A DNA stretch of 64,000 nucleotides. Origin: Hyaloperonospora brassicae (lineage: Eukaryota; Oomycota; Peronosporomycetes; Peronosporales; Peronosporaceae). The position numbers were made by a program, and so were the translations under genes. Of the stretch, positions 10,163-19,539 are shown piece by piece. Numbering within the stretch: the stretch's first letter is position 1; each line of letters starts with the position of its first letter. The stretch spans positions 62,001 through 126,000 of the forward strand of contig CANTFL010000561.1 in assembly GCA_947650285.1 (NCBI GenBank), written 5' to 3'. Below the pieces are notes generated by a model. That model had not been told where the DNA came from and did not search any database. It worked only from the letters and a program-made list of their open reading frames with translations.

Positions 10163-11327
10163 CTAAGCCAAAAAAAATTCATGTCCCTTGACATCGACTG
10201 GCACTGGCCAGTCGGTGATAGCCTTGATCTTTTCGGGATCAAGGCGTACGCCGTGTTTGCCGACGATGCACTCAGGAAGTGGTATTTCGCTTGCCGAGAA
10301 TATACACTTCTTGAAGGTTTGCGTACAACTTATGCTTGCGCATAAGTTGAAGAACCTGACGAACGTGAGTTCTGTGAACTTCAACGTCCGTCTTTCCGTC
10401 CATAGCCCGGCTATGGACGAACACATCGTCGAAGTAACTCGGTGTGAAGTCTCGCACCGGTCTCAACAGATTTGTAACAAATCTGTTGAATGTTGCAGGG
10501 GCATTGATCAGCCCCTGTGGCATAACTAGCCACTCCCACATCATTTTGCTGGGGGTACTCACTGCCGTGAACGGGATGTCCCGTTCACGCATGAGGATCT
10601 GATAGAATCCATCCATCAGATACAGGTACGAGAAGATGGTACGCTTTGACATACCATCTATGATCACGTCCTTCCTCGTTATCGGCGTCCTAGTCAGTAC
10701 CGTTGTAGCATTCAATTTGTTAAATGCGTGCACTATCCGCCACCTTCCTGTGGCCTTTCGCACACAGAAGGTCGGAGAGCTGTGATAGGAAGTTGATTCT
10801 CTCACATGACCTGCCGCTAAGCAATTGGTAAAGAACTAATCGATCGCTTGCACCTGTTCACGAGTCAGCGGCCACTGCTTCATGAAACAGTACTCTGAGC
10901 TCGGTTTGAGCTCGATTTCGTGTCGAGTGCCTTTGTCCTTAGGCAACTCGCAAGGCACGGATTCAGGGAACACATCCTTAAATTCGATCAAATCCTTGTA
11001 AAAAGGATTTTCCTGGAGCGACTTCCAGGATTGAGATTCATACCTCTCAATCCGAGTCTTCTCATCGATGACGCTTACGTCCATCGACGAACTGCTGAGA
11101 GCTTGTCCGGGCTCAGTGAAAAACATTGCCGATCGAATATCGATAAAGAACTCGTCCTCCGCGACGAGTGCACAAATCTGCTTGACTTTGCCACTGCGAA
11201 GATCACGCAAGAACCGTCTCGGTTCTAGCGTAGGCATATGAGTTATCTCCGAAGTGAGTTTCGGAGGCACAACCAGATCAAGCGTGTAAGTGCCTTCGCT
11301 TGATCCATCATTAACCAAGACATTCAC
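10163..11327 (-). pseudogene. GypA reverse transcriptase
   Basis: From 11327 down, the minus strand reads the spacer after protease, then FPESVPCELPKDKGTRHEIE, WPLTREQVQAID at the entry to RT, and RWRIVHAFNKLNATT, IIDGMSKRTIFSYLYLMDGF, VMPQGLINAPATFNRFVTNL and SYFDDVFVHSR, the catalytic (Y/F)xDD. The thumb follows (ITDWPVPVDVKGHEFF). Frame changes occur near 10830 and 10300. It is the most complete RT in the window but not translatable in one piece. Confidence 0.88.
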
Positions 11328-11453
11328 TGTCTCGATTACTTCCTAAGAAGTCACATTTACATAATCCAGAAGAGCTTTCTACACAATGTAGTGATCATCT
11401 ACATTGTTTTCTTGTACAGTCTTGCTAACGACCGTACAACGAGTGAGTCCATA

Positions 11454-11858
11454 TCACTCGCTCGTAGTACACCCACGTGAATGTGGACGTTCCAAGACAT
11501 TCTTCAGATCGTCATCTGAGAAACAAGTAGCAGGTATCGTAACTAATCGATGCTGCCAGCTCACCCTTGGCTCGTGTCTCCTGAGCCTAGGTAGTCCTAG
11601 GATGACATCAAACTTGTCATCCAGGTCGAGTACGATGGAGCCGTCATCAAACTGTTCATCTTTCAACGTTTAGTGGATTCCGACTACACGTTTCTTCACA
11701 GTGATCGATGCGCCTGTCGCAAGACGCACCGTCATTCTCGTTGGAGGGATCTCCAGCTCTACGAAGTTGAAATTTCTTGCCTCTATAGACTGGCGACATA
11801 AATTTTTCTTCGACGCCCCACAATCAACGAGGGAGCAAAGTGACATGTCCTTTGTCAC
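11454..11858 (-). pseudogene. GypA aspartic protease
   Basis: The active-site loop reads SLVDCGASKKNLCRQSIEA; D-C-G-A replaces the common D-T/S-G, as I know it from oomycete chromoviruses. The second half reads DDKFDVILGLPRLRRHEPRV, the conserved flap-to-end block. The two halves are in the same frame and separated by one TAA stop at 11670-11672. It would cleave the Gag-Pol polyprotein. Confidence 0.8.
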
Positions 11859-11973
11859 TTCTTAATTCAAGGTGATAAGTGATATATCATCACCAGGTGC
11901 AGAGACACACAGTGAATGTGTGTCGAGAGCAACCTTCGTCAAGAGATTTGCAAATTCTCTCGATGTTGCTAGA

Positions 11974-12964
11974 TCAGTAGGGTGATTCTCCCCTACTGAC
12001 CCCGACCATTATTGATGGTCCGCTTCGCTGTTGCGGATTTGCAACAGCAGCAGATCCTCGTCCTCCAGTTTTTCTTACTGATGGATGGTTACTGCGCTCA
12101 GCACAGCGGGGTTCTGAGCGGGAGATACTGCACTCGAATGCCAAGTATCCCAGCTTATGACAGCGATGGCATCTCACCCTTTGCTTTTCGTTCACAGGGC
12201 GAGGTTTCTCGCCCTCAACATGACAGAGGTCCATTGGTTCTAGGCCTCCGACCGCTGATCGTCTTTGTGGACGACAGGGTGTAAGAATAGTGTGAGCCTG
12301 TCTCACACTAAAGTCTTTTTGATACACAGCGCAGATCGCTTCGGAGAGCGTCTATAGCTCCCCGCGAAACAGGTGGTCCCTGACAGGACCATCTGAAAGA
12401 CCTTAAATGAAGATTGCGACCTTCACAAATTCACTCACAGGGTTCACTACCATGCTACTTGCAAGGTAGCGCACGTGCTGAGCGTAATAGTGAATCTTAC
12501 GCGTATCCTGTTAGATCTGAAGGAGTTTTGATAGCGTCCTGAACTCTGCCCTGGGAGGCTTCTATGACCTTGTTGTGCAAGCACGAAAACGGATTGCCAA
12601 ATTTCGCTGTGAGCCGAAGGTCTCTGTCGAAGAATAGTTTGCGGAAAAACTATGGTGTTTAAAGACCGTGTCTATGAAGTCACAAGTTCAGCCCTCGGCT
12701 GTGTGATTGAATAGAGTGCAGCACAAAGTTGCACGAACTTGCTAAATAAATCAACATAATTAAACATACGTGATTTTCCTTTATTTTGGGATCAACTCAG
12801 GTGTGTAACTTAAGATTTAGGGCCCATAATCTGTCGTCCCCTGCCAAGTAAGACTGAGTGAATGCGACTTGCATTCGCTTGTTGTCGATGCGACATGACT
12901 CGATGGTACCGTCGACCTCGACGAACCATCTTATCAGGGAGTCTCCCTCGACTTCCTGATACTT
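11974..12964 (-). pseudogene. GypA gag, C-terminal part (broken by copia insertion)
   Basis: Downstream of the copia, the gag continues on the minus strand with KYQEVEGDSLIRWFVEVDG and DRLWALNLKLHT (12964-12797). An inserted repeat follows (12793-12577), then PPRAEFRTLSKLLQ, YYAQHVRYLASSM and DGPVRDHLFRGEL (12565-12340). The C-terminus is GLEPMDL followed by RCHRCHKLGYLAFEC. That knuckle fits CX2CX4HX4C except that His is Tyr. Two to three stops interrupt it. The start of the gene lies beyond the copia at 17894-18128. Confidence 0.8.
12577..12793 (+). repeat. short dispersed repeat, copy 2
   Basis: About 217 bp not found in a normal gag sit between LKLHT and PPRAEFRT of the GypA gag. They match the reverse complement of 2044-2280. 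On the + strand the insert opens with a 24-codon coding-like tail ending QARKRIAKFR ... KVSVEE and a stop, followed by an AT-rich tail ending CTTTATTTTGGGATCAACTC. It replaces roughly 20 gag codons. The type is not recognised. Confidence 0.5.
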
Positions 12965-12969
12965 GGATA
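12965..12969 (+). repeat. target-site duplication GGATA, left copy
   Basis: GGATA directly precedes the copia 5' LTR and recurs exactly after the 3' LTR at 17894-17898. Five bases is the usual duplication length for copia elements. It proves a simple insertion into the gypsy gag. Confidence 0.92.
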
Positions 12970-13204
12970 CGTTAGAAATGATAGAGCCAGTGAGAGCCGG
13001 CGTCATCACGGCTAGCACATGGTTTTGATGGCATAGTGTGTCGATTTTCACAGTGTCGAAGTTGGAGAGAAGTATACAGCGTTCAAGTAGTTACGAACGA
13101 TTGGTAGCCAGTAAGGCCGATGTCTGCGACAGACAGGTAGAAACGGCAAAGGGCAATAAATTCAGAATCCAATCATCAGTCTCCTGAACAACTGTGCTCG
13201 AACA
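12970..13204 (+). repeat. copia 5' LTR
   Basis: It is 235 bp and ends CTCGAACA. The first base is C where the 3' LTR has T (TGTTAG), so the terminal TG has decayed to CG. The sequence just after it, GGTTATGAGCC, is a plausible primer binding site of the initiator-Met tRNA type used by copia elements; that last point is inference. Confidence 0.92.
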
Positions 13205-13229
13205 GGTTATGAGCCTAAGTTTAAACACG

Positions 13230-14389
13230 ATGAACACTGACGACAATAACGACACATTCACCTTGGCTCAGGAGCACGACGACGGCAAAAAGGCCGCTCC
13301 TGCACCTACTGAAGACGTCGCAACAGCTGATCGCGAAAGGGGAAGCAGAGATGTCACCAAACGGATTCTCAACGCGCTTCTCGGTCTGGAAGAGCGTGTG
13401 ATGCGCATGGAGGCTTCGCAGATCAAGGCTGAAGAAGACGAGCGCATGCACGGGCAAATTGAGAGTGGAATGTTCATCTCCGCGCTCGGACGTGAGTTTG
13501 GGAGAAAAACGATGACGCGAGACGCTCTCAGATTTGCCCCGGCAGTGAGCAACGCCCCGTCACCACACGGCCCTCCCTAAGTTTCGCGCGATGCGCCGCT
13601 GTTGCGGCAGTACGCGCCTCCGCTCGGGCAGCCACAAGCTCCTCAAGTTGGACCAGCAGCAGCACCGACCCCTGCTGCTGCTTATGTGCCGGTGGGGCAG
13701 TACCGTGTGCCCGATGCTCGACAGCGCAAGCTCGCCATCCGGAAGTTTGATGGCAGTGAGCTCTACCAAGGTCTAGGCTCAAACTTCTTTAATACGGTAA
13801 GTCGTTTTGGCGACAAGTCGACATGGCTCAAGCAGCGTGCGGCTTCCTATGGACCGAAGACACCAAGACTGACGTCCTCGGGCATTATCTCTCGGGCACT
13901 GCAGAACATTAATTTATCAAGCAGATTGACGTTTGGTGGTCGGTGCTGCCGACACTGCACTTTGTCATGGAAAAGATGCTCCAGACATTCCGTACAACGA
14001 TCACAGCGTCGCAGGCCATGAAGCTGTTTACAGCGGAGAAGGACTTGAAGCGCACGTGGCCAGAACAATATCTTTATCTCGTGGCGGTGAGCGACGCTTA
14101 CGGGGGTGCCGATTCGAACGTGCTGGACAACATCGTGCGGTATGCATCTGCCGAGCTGACGACTGTCCTCATGGCGAAGTACGACACCTCGCGCGCCGAC
14201 CACCTGGCGCATGCAGAAGAACTCGCTCACTTTGCGCAATCAATCGAGCTCGATGCTCGCTCGAGTCGCTCATTTGGTCGTGACGTCGTGTCGCACGTGA
14301 TCGATGACGAGCCACGAAAGAAACGCGCATTTGCCACGGATGTGGCAAAGTCGGTCATCTAAAGCGCGACTGCCGAAGAAAAGAGAACA
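13230..14389 (+). pseudogene. copia gag with CCHC knuckle
   Basis: The likely start is the ATG at 13230 (MNTDDNNDTFTLAQEHDDGK). The frame meets one TAA at 13578 and continues with a proline/alanine/glutamine-rich linker to ARQRKLAIRKFDGSELYQGL. A frameshift near 13790 leads into [20 protein letters not shown], another stop, then KQIDVWWSVLPTLHFVMEKM and the gag core. Near 14323-14374, in yet another frame, lies the CHGCGKVGHLKRDC knuckle (CX2CX4HX4C, all ligands present). It would form the particle and bind RNA, but is broken here. Confidence 0.8.
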
Positions 14390-14439
14390 AGCCGACTGGA
14401 AGATCCAGTGGCAGTCGCACCGACGGTGCGAACCCCACT

Positions 14440-14720
14440 CTCTCGATCGACGAAGAGTCGAGCTGTGACAGCAGCGTGTGGATCCTGGATAGCGGATCCA
14501 GGCGACACATTGTCAACGACGAGCTACTGCTGCTAAACGCAAAGCGATGTGACCAAGAGTGCATTGTTGCAGATGGTGAGCCGTTGCGCCTATCGCTTGT
14601 CGGTAGTGTGGACATTCGCGTGTTTGTCGACCAGCAGCCTCGTATGATTCGCGTAACAGACGTGTACTTCGCGCCGCTGCTCGCTCGCAACATACTGTCA
14701 TACGCTTGCTTGTGAAGAAA
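14440..14720 (+). pseudogene. copia aspartic protease
   Basis: The active site reads VWILDSGSRRHIVNDELLL with the typical D-S-G triad of copia proteases (from 14476). The following strand segments (CIVADGEPLRLSLVGSVDI, VYFAPLLARNILSYACL) fit the domain. A frameshift at about 14715 separates it from the integrase. It is located between knuckle and integrase, as expected. Confidence 0.8.
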
Positions 14721-14819
14721 GGGTACAGTCTCGTGCACGACGACCAGCAGCTGTCACTCGCCAATCGAGCCACAGGCGACGTAGCGTTCGACGTGCAAAT
14801 GCGCAACAGCAAATAATAT

Positions 14820-15827
14820 GTGGCAAAGTCGCCAGAAACGGGACGCAAGCAATCGCCTACGGATGTGCCACTGGCGGTGATCACCGACGAAGCGACGTTG
14901 CCCATGCGACAGGATGTGCAGAGTGGGACACTAATGCACTTTCACAAACGGCTTGGTCATATTGCTCTCGACACCATCGAGAGAATGGAGCGGGATCCAT
15001 CAAGCGGGATCGAACTTTCCGACCGAAAAAGGCTCACGTGTATCACCTGTGCTAAAGCGAAGCAAAAACGCAACGGACAATCGCAGAAAGAAAGCGGCAG
15101 GCACAGCCCGATCGATCGCATCGGCGGTGTCATCTGTTCGGATCTCAAAGGAACGATGACCCCCGCCGACCGTCTGAAGAACTGTTATACGGTCAACTTC
15201 ATTGATCACTACAGCAACTACTGCCGCGTGTTCCTCGCGCTGACCAAGGACAAGGCCGCCAAGAAGTTTGAACACTTTCTGGCGTGGTTTGAAAAGCGTT
15301 TCGACTGCCTCATCCATGTGCTTCGCACAGATGGAGGCGGCGAGTACATGAACGTTGATCTTTTTTGCAAGACAGCATGCGTCGAGCGACAGAAGAGTGA
15401 AGCTCGCAACCAGGCGTCAAACGGAAAGGAAGAGCGAATGCATCGTACGGTCCTCAACATGGCGCGGTCGATGATTTTTGCGAGCCGCTTGCCGCTGTCG
15501 TTCTGGAGAGACGCCGTCGAATACGCTGCATTCGTTCTCAACAGAATTCCAAACAGTGCGAATACACGTCGCGCGTCGCCACTACAGATGCTGACGAAGC
15601 AGACACCAGACCTGCGCGAGATCGTCGCGTTCAGGTCGGTCTGCACGGTTTATCGGGATCCCCGCAAGATCTCGCTCAAACAACGAGCGCAATTAGGAGC
15701 GATCGTCGGTAGCAGCGACGAAACTAAAGGGTACCGCGTGTTTTTGAAGAAATACAACGTCGTCGTCGTTACACAACACGTAGAAAACATTGAAACGCTC
15801 AGTGACGAGCAGATCGACCGGTTGTAG
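14820..15827 (+). CDS. copia integrase (intact open frame)
   Basis: This 335-codon frame holds the GAG-pre-integrase HHCC zinc domain (HFHKRLGHIALDTIERM, then CITCAKAKQKR) and a complete rve core: first Asp in GVICSDLKGTMTP, second in VLRTDGGGEYMN, and the Glu in SNGKEERMHRTVLNMARSMI. The copia C-terminal motif RASPLQMLTKQTPDL follows. All catalytic residues are present. It is the best preserved part of any element here. It would insert the cDNA into the genome, but needs the broken Gag-Pol context to be produced. The listed start is the first codon of the open frame, not a true initiation site. Confidence 0.88.
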   Translation: MAKSPETGRKQSPTDVPLAVITDEATLPMRQDVQSGTLMHFHKRLGHIALDTIERMERDPSSGIELSDRKRLTCITCAKAKQKRNGQSQKESGRHSPIDRIGGVICSDLKGTMTPADRLKNCYTVNFIDHYSNYCRVFLALTKDKAAKKFEHFLAWFEKRFDCLIHVLRTDGGGEYMNVDLFCKTACVERQKSEARNQASNGKEERMHRTVLNMARSMIFASRLPLSFWRDAVEYAAFVLNRIPNSANTRRASPLQMLTKQTPDLREIVAFRSVCTVYRDPRKISLKQRAQLGAIVGSSDETKGYRVFLKKYNVVVVTQHVENIETLSDEQIDRL

Positions 15828-15983
15828 CGCGTACTAGATGACGCAGAAAAGAACGAACGTGCGATTGCGCAAGCACCGAAGGCTGCCACGAAGAAGAAGA
15901 AGCAGTGGACGCGCACAGCACACGGTACACGAAGCGCATCGAAGCGTGCTCAAGCATCTGCAGCTCAGGAGGAGCCTGCAAGC

Positions 15984-16801
15984 GTGATCGACATCGCCAC
16001 TCACGTGTATGAACGTGATCCGACCAACTACAGCCAGGCAATGCGGAGCACGAAGCGTCCCGACTGGGGAAAAGCGATGCGTGAAGAAATCGCAGTGCTT
16101 GAAGCCAATGATGTGTGGCGTGTGATCAAGCGCCCTGCCGGTAGCAACGCGCTGCATAGCAAGTGGGTTTACAAAACAAAAACCGCCCACATGGCGACCT
16201 GGAGCGCTACAAGGCTAGACTGGTCGCGTGTGGCAATGAAAAGGTGTTTGGCATTGACTATCAGCTCACCTTCGCGGCCGTCATGGAAATGTCGACCGTG
16301 AAGGTAATTAGAGCGCTTGCAGCAACATGGAACGTGCCAGCCAAACACGGGGACATTCCAAAGGCCTACGTTCGCGTAAGAAGGAATCTAACCTCGAGAT
16401 CCTGCTTCAAGTACCACGCGACATGGAGGTGACCGACACTACGTTGCAGCAACTCGGATCGAAGGACAAGAACGGTGTCGTGTTGCAGATCAAGAAGAGT
16501 TTGTATGGGTTGAAGAAGGCGGGACGCCTGTGGAGCCAGTTGCTCCACTCAAGCCTCACCGATGCCGGCTTCCTACGTTGTTGCTCGGACATGTGTTGTA
16601 CTGGAAGAATGAAGTTGCCGATCTCGTCGTTGTAGGAGCGTACGTCGACGATCTCCTCGTGGCCGGCACCAGCACTTCCGTTGTCGATCGTTTCTTTGTG
16701 AGCTTGTCGACACTTGCGAATAAAGATCTCGGCGAAGTAAGCAAGTTTCTGGGAATTCGCGTCACGCGTGACGGCTCAAGCTACGCGCTAGATCAAGAGT
16801 A
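15984..16801 (+). pseudogene. copia reverse transcriptase
   Basis: Segments of a copia RT appear in three frames: DWGKAMREEIAVLEANDVWR, LHSKWVYKTK, DLERYKARLVACGNEKVFGI, VLQIKKSLYGLKKAGRLWSQ and the catalytic GAYVDDLLVAGTS at about 16638-16676. Then comes DLGEVSKFLGIRVTRDGSSY. At least two frameshifts (near 16190 and 16370) and a TAA at 16800 break it, although the YVDD box is intact. Confidence 0.85.
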
Positions 16802-17006
16802 ATCTATTAAAGACCTGCTGCGCGAGCACGGCCTCGAGGCGGCGAACCCGACGCACGCGCCAATTATCGCCGGCTGCTATGATGCCGACGAAGACGACAT
16901 GAAGATGCTCAAGGCCTTGTCGTCGTCTGGCGAGCCAACAGTGAAGTCGTTCCACTCGCTCGTCGGCACTTTCCTTTGGATAGCACGTTGAACGCGTCCA
17001 GATGTC

Positions 17007-17618
17007 GTGTTTGCGGTGCATAAAGCAACTCGACAGACACACGCACCTCGGCTCAAGGACTGGAAGTTGGCGAAGCGTATTGCTCGCTATCTCAAAGGGA
17101 TAACTACGTTAAAGATGAACATGACTCCAGTGAATAACGCGAGTTCTCCAATTACGATCGAGGCGTATAGCGACGCTTATTATGCCGCGGACAAGAACGA
17201 CCGCAAGTCCCTACCTGGCAGTGTCGTGCTCGTGAACGGCATAGCTATCAGCTGGGCGTCCCGCAAGCAAGGCGGTGTGACACTCTCAACCATGGAGGCC
17301 GAGTTTGTGGCCGCATCGGAGAATGCACGTGAGCTTCTCGGCATTCAAAAAAAGCTCGGTGAAGTGGGCATGGAACCTGAGCTGCCCATGACACTTCATG
17401 TTAATAACCAAGCAGCGATACGACAGCTCGACGGTGAAGCGACATCGATGAAGGCAAAGCACATAGGAGTGCGGGTCCAGTTTGTGTGCAATTTGGTGTG
17501 TCGTGGCGTGATCAAGGCTCAATACGTCCACACTGACGAACAGCTCGCCGACGCACTGACGAAAGCACTCGACGCGCCAAAGCTCGCAGCGATGAGAAAG
17601 CTCCTCGGTGTGGCGTAG
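17007..17618 (+). CDS. copia RNase H (open frame, one catalytic residue changed)
   Basis: The frame reads the end of RT and RNase H: RIARYLKGITTL, EAYSDAYYAADKNDRKSLPG (Asp), GVTLSTMEAEFVAASENA (Glu) and LHVNNQAAIRQL. The last is normally HVDNQAAI, so the third acidic residue is Asn. KHIGVRVQFVCNLV and YVHTDEQLADALTKAL close the protein with a stop at 17616-17618, 40 bp before the 3' LTR. Open but probably inactive. The start given is an internal codon, since RNase H is part of the polyprotein. Confidence 0.82.
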   Translation: MFAVHKATRQTHAPRLKDWKLAKRIARYLKGITTLKMNMTPVNNASSPITIEAYSDAYYAADKNDRKSLPGSVVLVNGIAISWASRKQGGVTLSTMEAEFVAASENARELLGIQKKLGEVGMEPELPMTLHVNNQAAIRQLDGEATSMKAKHIGVRVQFVCNLVCRGVIKAQYVHTDEQLADALTKALDAPKLAAMRKLLGVA

Positions 17619-17658
17619 ACAAAAAGACGTTGACGACACAGGCGCACTCGAGCAGGAG

Positions 17659-17893
17659 TGTTAGAAATGATAGAGCCAGTGAGAGCCGGCGTCCTCACGG
17701 CTAGCACATGGTTTTGATGGCATAGAGTGTCGATTTTCACAGTGTCGAAGTTGGAGAGAAGTATACAGCGTTCAAGTAGTTACGAACGATTGGTAGCCAG
17801 TAAGGCCGATGTCCGCGACAGACAGGTAGGAACGGCAAATGGCAATAAATTCAGAATCCAATCATCAGTCTCCTGAACAACTGTGCTCGAACA
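17659..17893 (+). repeat. copia 3' LTR
   Basis: It is 235 bp, TGTTAGAAATG to CTCGAACA, and keeps the canonical TG...CA ends. Six differences from the 5' LTR were counted by eye. Confidence 0.93.
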
Positions 17894-17898
17894 GGATA
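17894..17898 (+). repeat. target-site duplication GGATA, right copy
   Basis: Exact repeat of 12965-12969, directly after the copia 3' LTR. Confidence 0.92.
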
Positions 17899-18128
17899 TG
17901 TCTAACTTTCGACTCCTATCGACGCTCACGCGTCGAACTTGCAAACTGAGACTGATTCTGTCTCAGTTCTTCCGTCCGCTGGTAATCTTGTTGTTGAAAC
18001 AAGGTCACCTGCGCTCGCGACTTGTCAAGTTTTAGCTGCAAGAACATGCTTATGACGGAATGCTGCTGGTCTCCATTCCTTGTGGATAGCATAACCCATT
18101 TAGCTTCCTCTCCAACGGTCGTACTCAT
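17899..18128 (-). pseudogene. GypA gag, N-terminal part
   Basis: On the minus strand an open frame begins MSTTVGEEAKWVMLSTRNGD and continues with a Gln-rich helix (QQQDYQRTEELRQNQSQFAS). It runs toward the copia insertion point; removing the copia and one GGATA joins it to the gag body at 12964. It lies 147 bp inside the 5' LTR end, a normal leader distance. Confidence 0.65.
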
Positions 18129-18274
18129 TCGTTCGATCGCACATCATTCAACATCGCTCGAATGGGAGTAGTTTTCACGAGTTCCGTGAAATCTGTCGCC
18201 TTCGACTACGTCCAACATGTTCATGTTGGCCAATGCAAGTGTGGTCCTTGGACGGAGTCCAAAGTGCTCTTAGG

Positions 18275-18716
18275 TGTAACGGGGCACTGGTGACAACGTA
18301 CTGGTTGACTAGTACGGAGTTCACTTCCACTGACAACAGTGATAGTCAGTGCCCTGCTATGTGTTGCACCAACACAGAGGAAGGAAAGGAGACTAGTAGA
18401 CACGCTAGTCTCTGGTGAAAGCAAAACTGTTATTTAATACAATTAAGTCCTATCAATCTTATCTCTCGGTTTATCTTGACTTAATTATATTAATCTAACT
18501 TAAAGTATGATGACGTCCACTCACCACCCATTGCGCGCGTCTAGCAGCGATTGGTGGGTTGTAATCATCACAATTTCAACCAATGAGTAGATCCTTCGGT
18601 CATCTTCAACAATATCATCATACTTTGTGATATTGTTGAAAGAATATTCAACGTTATATTCTTAATTGTCATTTTATCCTTAGTGACAATATCATGTAAC
18701 GATCTACCCCGTTACA
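18275..18716 (-). repeat. GypA 5' LTR
   Basis: It is 442 bp, with the same 10-bp inverted ends as the 3' LTR. About 11 differences from 5938-6379 were counted by eye. It is upstream of gag on the coding (minus) strand and directly followed by the host flank at 18717. Confidence 0.92.
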
Positions 18717-19530
18717 ACCTGGATGAACCTCAACAATTCTTTCATAGGTTAGTAGAAGAAGATGCTGCTGTCACGGGGAAATCAGCAGCTGTATGACATG
18801 ACCGAGAGTAGACAAGCGCTCAACGCAAACTGATCAGAATCCGTGCGGGTGTACATTGATGAACAAGTTACGGCCCTATTATTGTATCTGGGTGCCATGG
18901 CTTTGCGCTGCCAAAATGTGTTGCTGTTGGGCAGTACGGCCAATGGAGTGGAGGACCGGTACTGTGAGTCAATGGGTTATCATGAAGCGCAAGATCATTA
19001 CAGCAAGAACCCCCCTCTTCTTGCTTTTGTCTACCGTCCTTTCGTTTGATACTCCGCACTGTCGTTCTTGTACACTTACATCGCAGGCGTACAGAACAAC
19101 ATATAGCATGATCATCTGCAAGGCGCTCGGTCCGAACTTTTTGTCTTCCTGCGCAGTACTTTGCTTAAGCATAAAAAGAGGAACATGTGTGATCAACGAC
19201 AAGTCTTCAGTACAAAGTACATGCAGACTCAGGTACCGGTGTCCCGGGCATGCGTACAGGCGCTGAAAGCCGCCACGTGCTTTTCCGTTTCATCTACGGC
19301 CTCTGTGATTGCTTGAGCGTTGTCTCGCACGTACGTCAGAAGGGTGACCACGTCTTGCCAACTGGTGTAGAAGTCCGCCCTTCGCTAGCACTCGATGGTG
19401 TATACTGCGTTTGTCTGCACTGTGTAATGGCGCAAGGAAATGATTGATGCGATCGACCATTGAGCTGTGCGTCCAAAAACAATCTTCGACAAGTAGGATT
19501 AGCGAACACGCAGGAACTTCAGTGCATTTG
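18717..19530. repeat. segment X, right half, occupied site
   Basis: This is the continuation of 5456-5937 across the GypA insertion and matches the reverse complement of 30626-31439. The + strand has coding-like remains (ALRCQNVLLLGSTANGVEDR at about 18900-18960), while the other strand at 19230-19420 reads TSWQDVVTLLTYVRDNAQAI, so the coding strand is unclear. I do not recognise the protein. It joins the truncated GypB copy at about 19531-19540. Confidence 0.7.
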
Positions 19531-19539
19531 CAACAGACC

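Larger units (their letters stand above)
12970..17893 (+). mobile_element. Ty1/copia LTR retrotransposon nested in GypA gag
   Basis: Two 235-bp LTRs flank gag, protease, integrase, reverse transcriptase and RNase H in the copia order (integrase before RT). A perfect GGATA duplication flanks the element. LTRs differ at six positions (about 97.4% identical by eye). The integrase frame is fully open, but gag has a stop and frameshifts, RT is split by frameshifts, and an RNase H residue is changed. The element is therefore recently inserted but defective. It is 4924 bp, normal for the superfamily. Confidence 0.95.
5938..18716 (-). mobile_element. GypA: Ty3/gypsy (chromovirus) LTR retrotransposon carrying a nested copia
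   Basis: Two 442-bp LTRs bound an internal region that reads on the minus strand: gag (18128 downward, interrupted by the copia), CCHC knuckle, protease, RT, RNase H, integrase, chromodomain. Without the 4924-bp copia and its 5-bp duplication the element is about 7.85 kb. LTRs differ at about 11 of 442 positions by eye (about 97.5% identity). The flanks are tttag and acctg. The empty site at 31435-31439 has gcctg, so a 5-bp duplication was made but the left copy has since changed. Many in-frame stops and a changed catalytic residue show that it is dead. Confidence 0.9.

Noticed and set aside
5938..18716. GypA reading on the + strand because the longest frame near its left LTR is +
   Set aside because: gag, protease, RT, RNase H, integrase, chromodomain and the polypurine tract all read on the minus strand.
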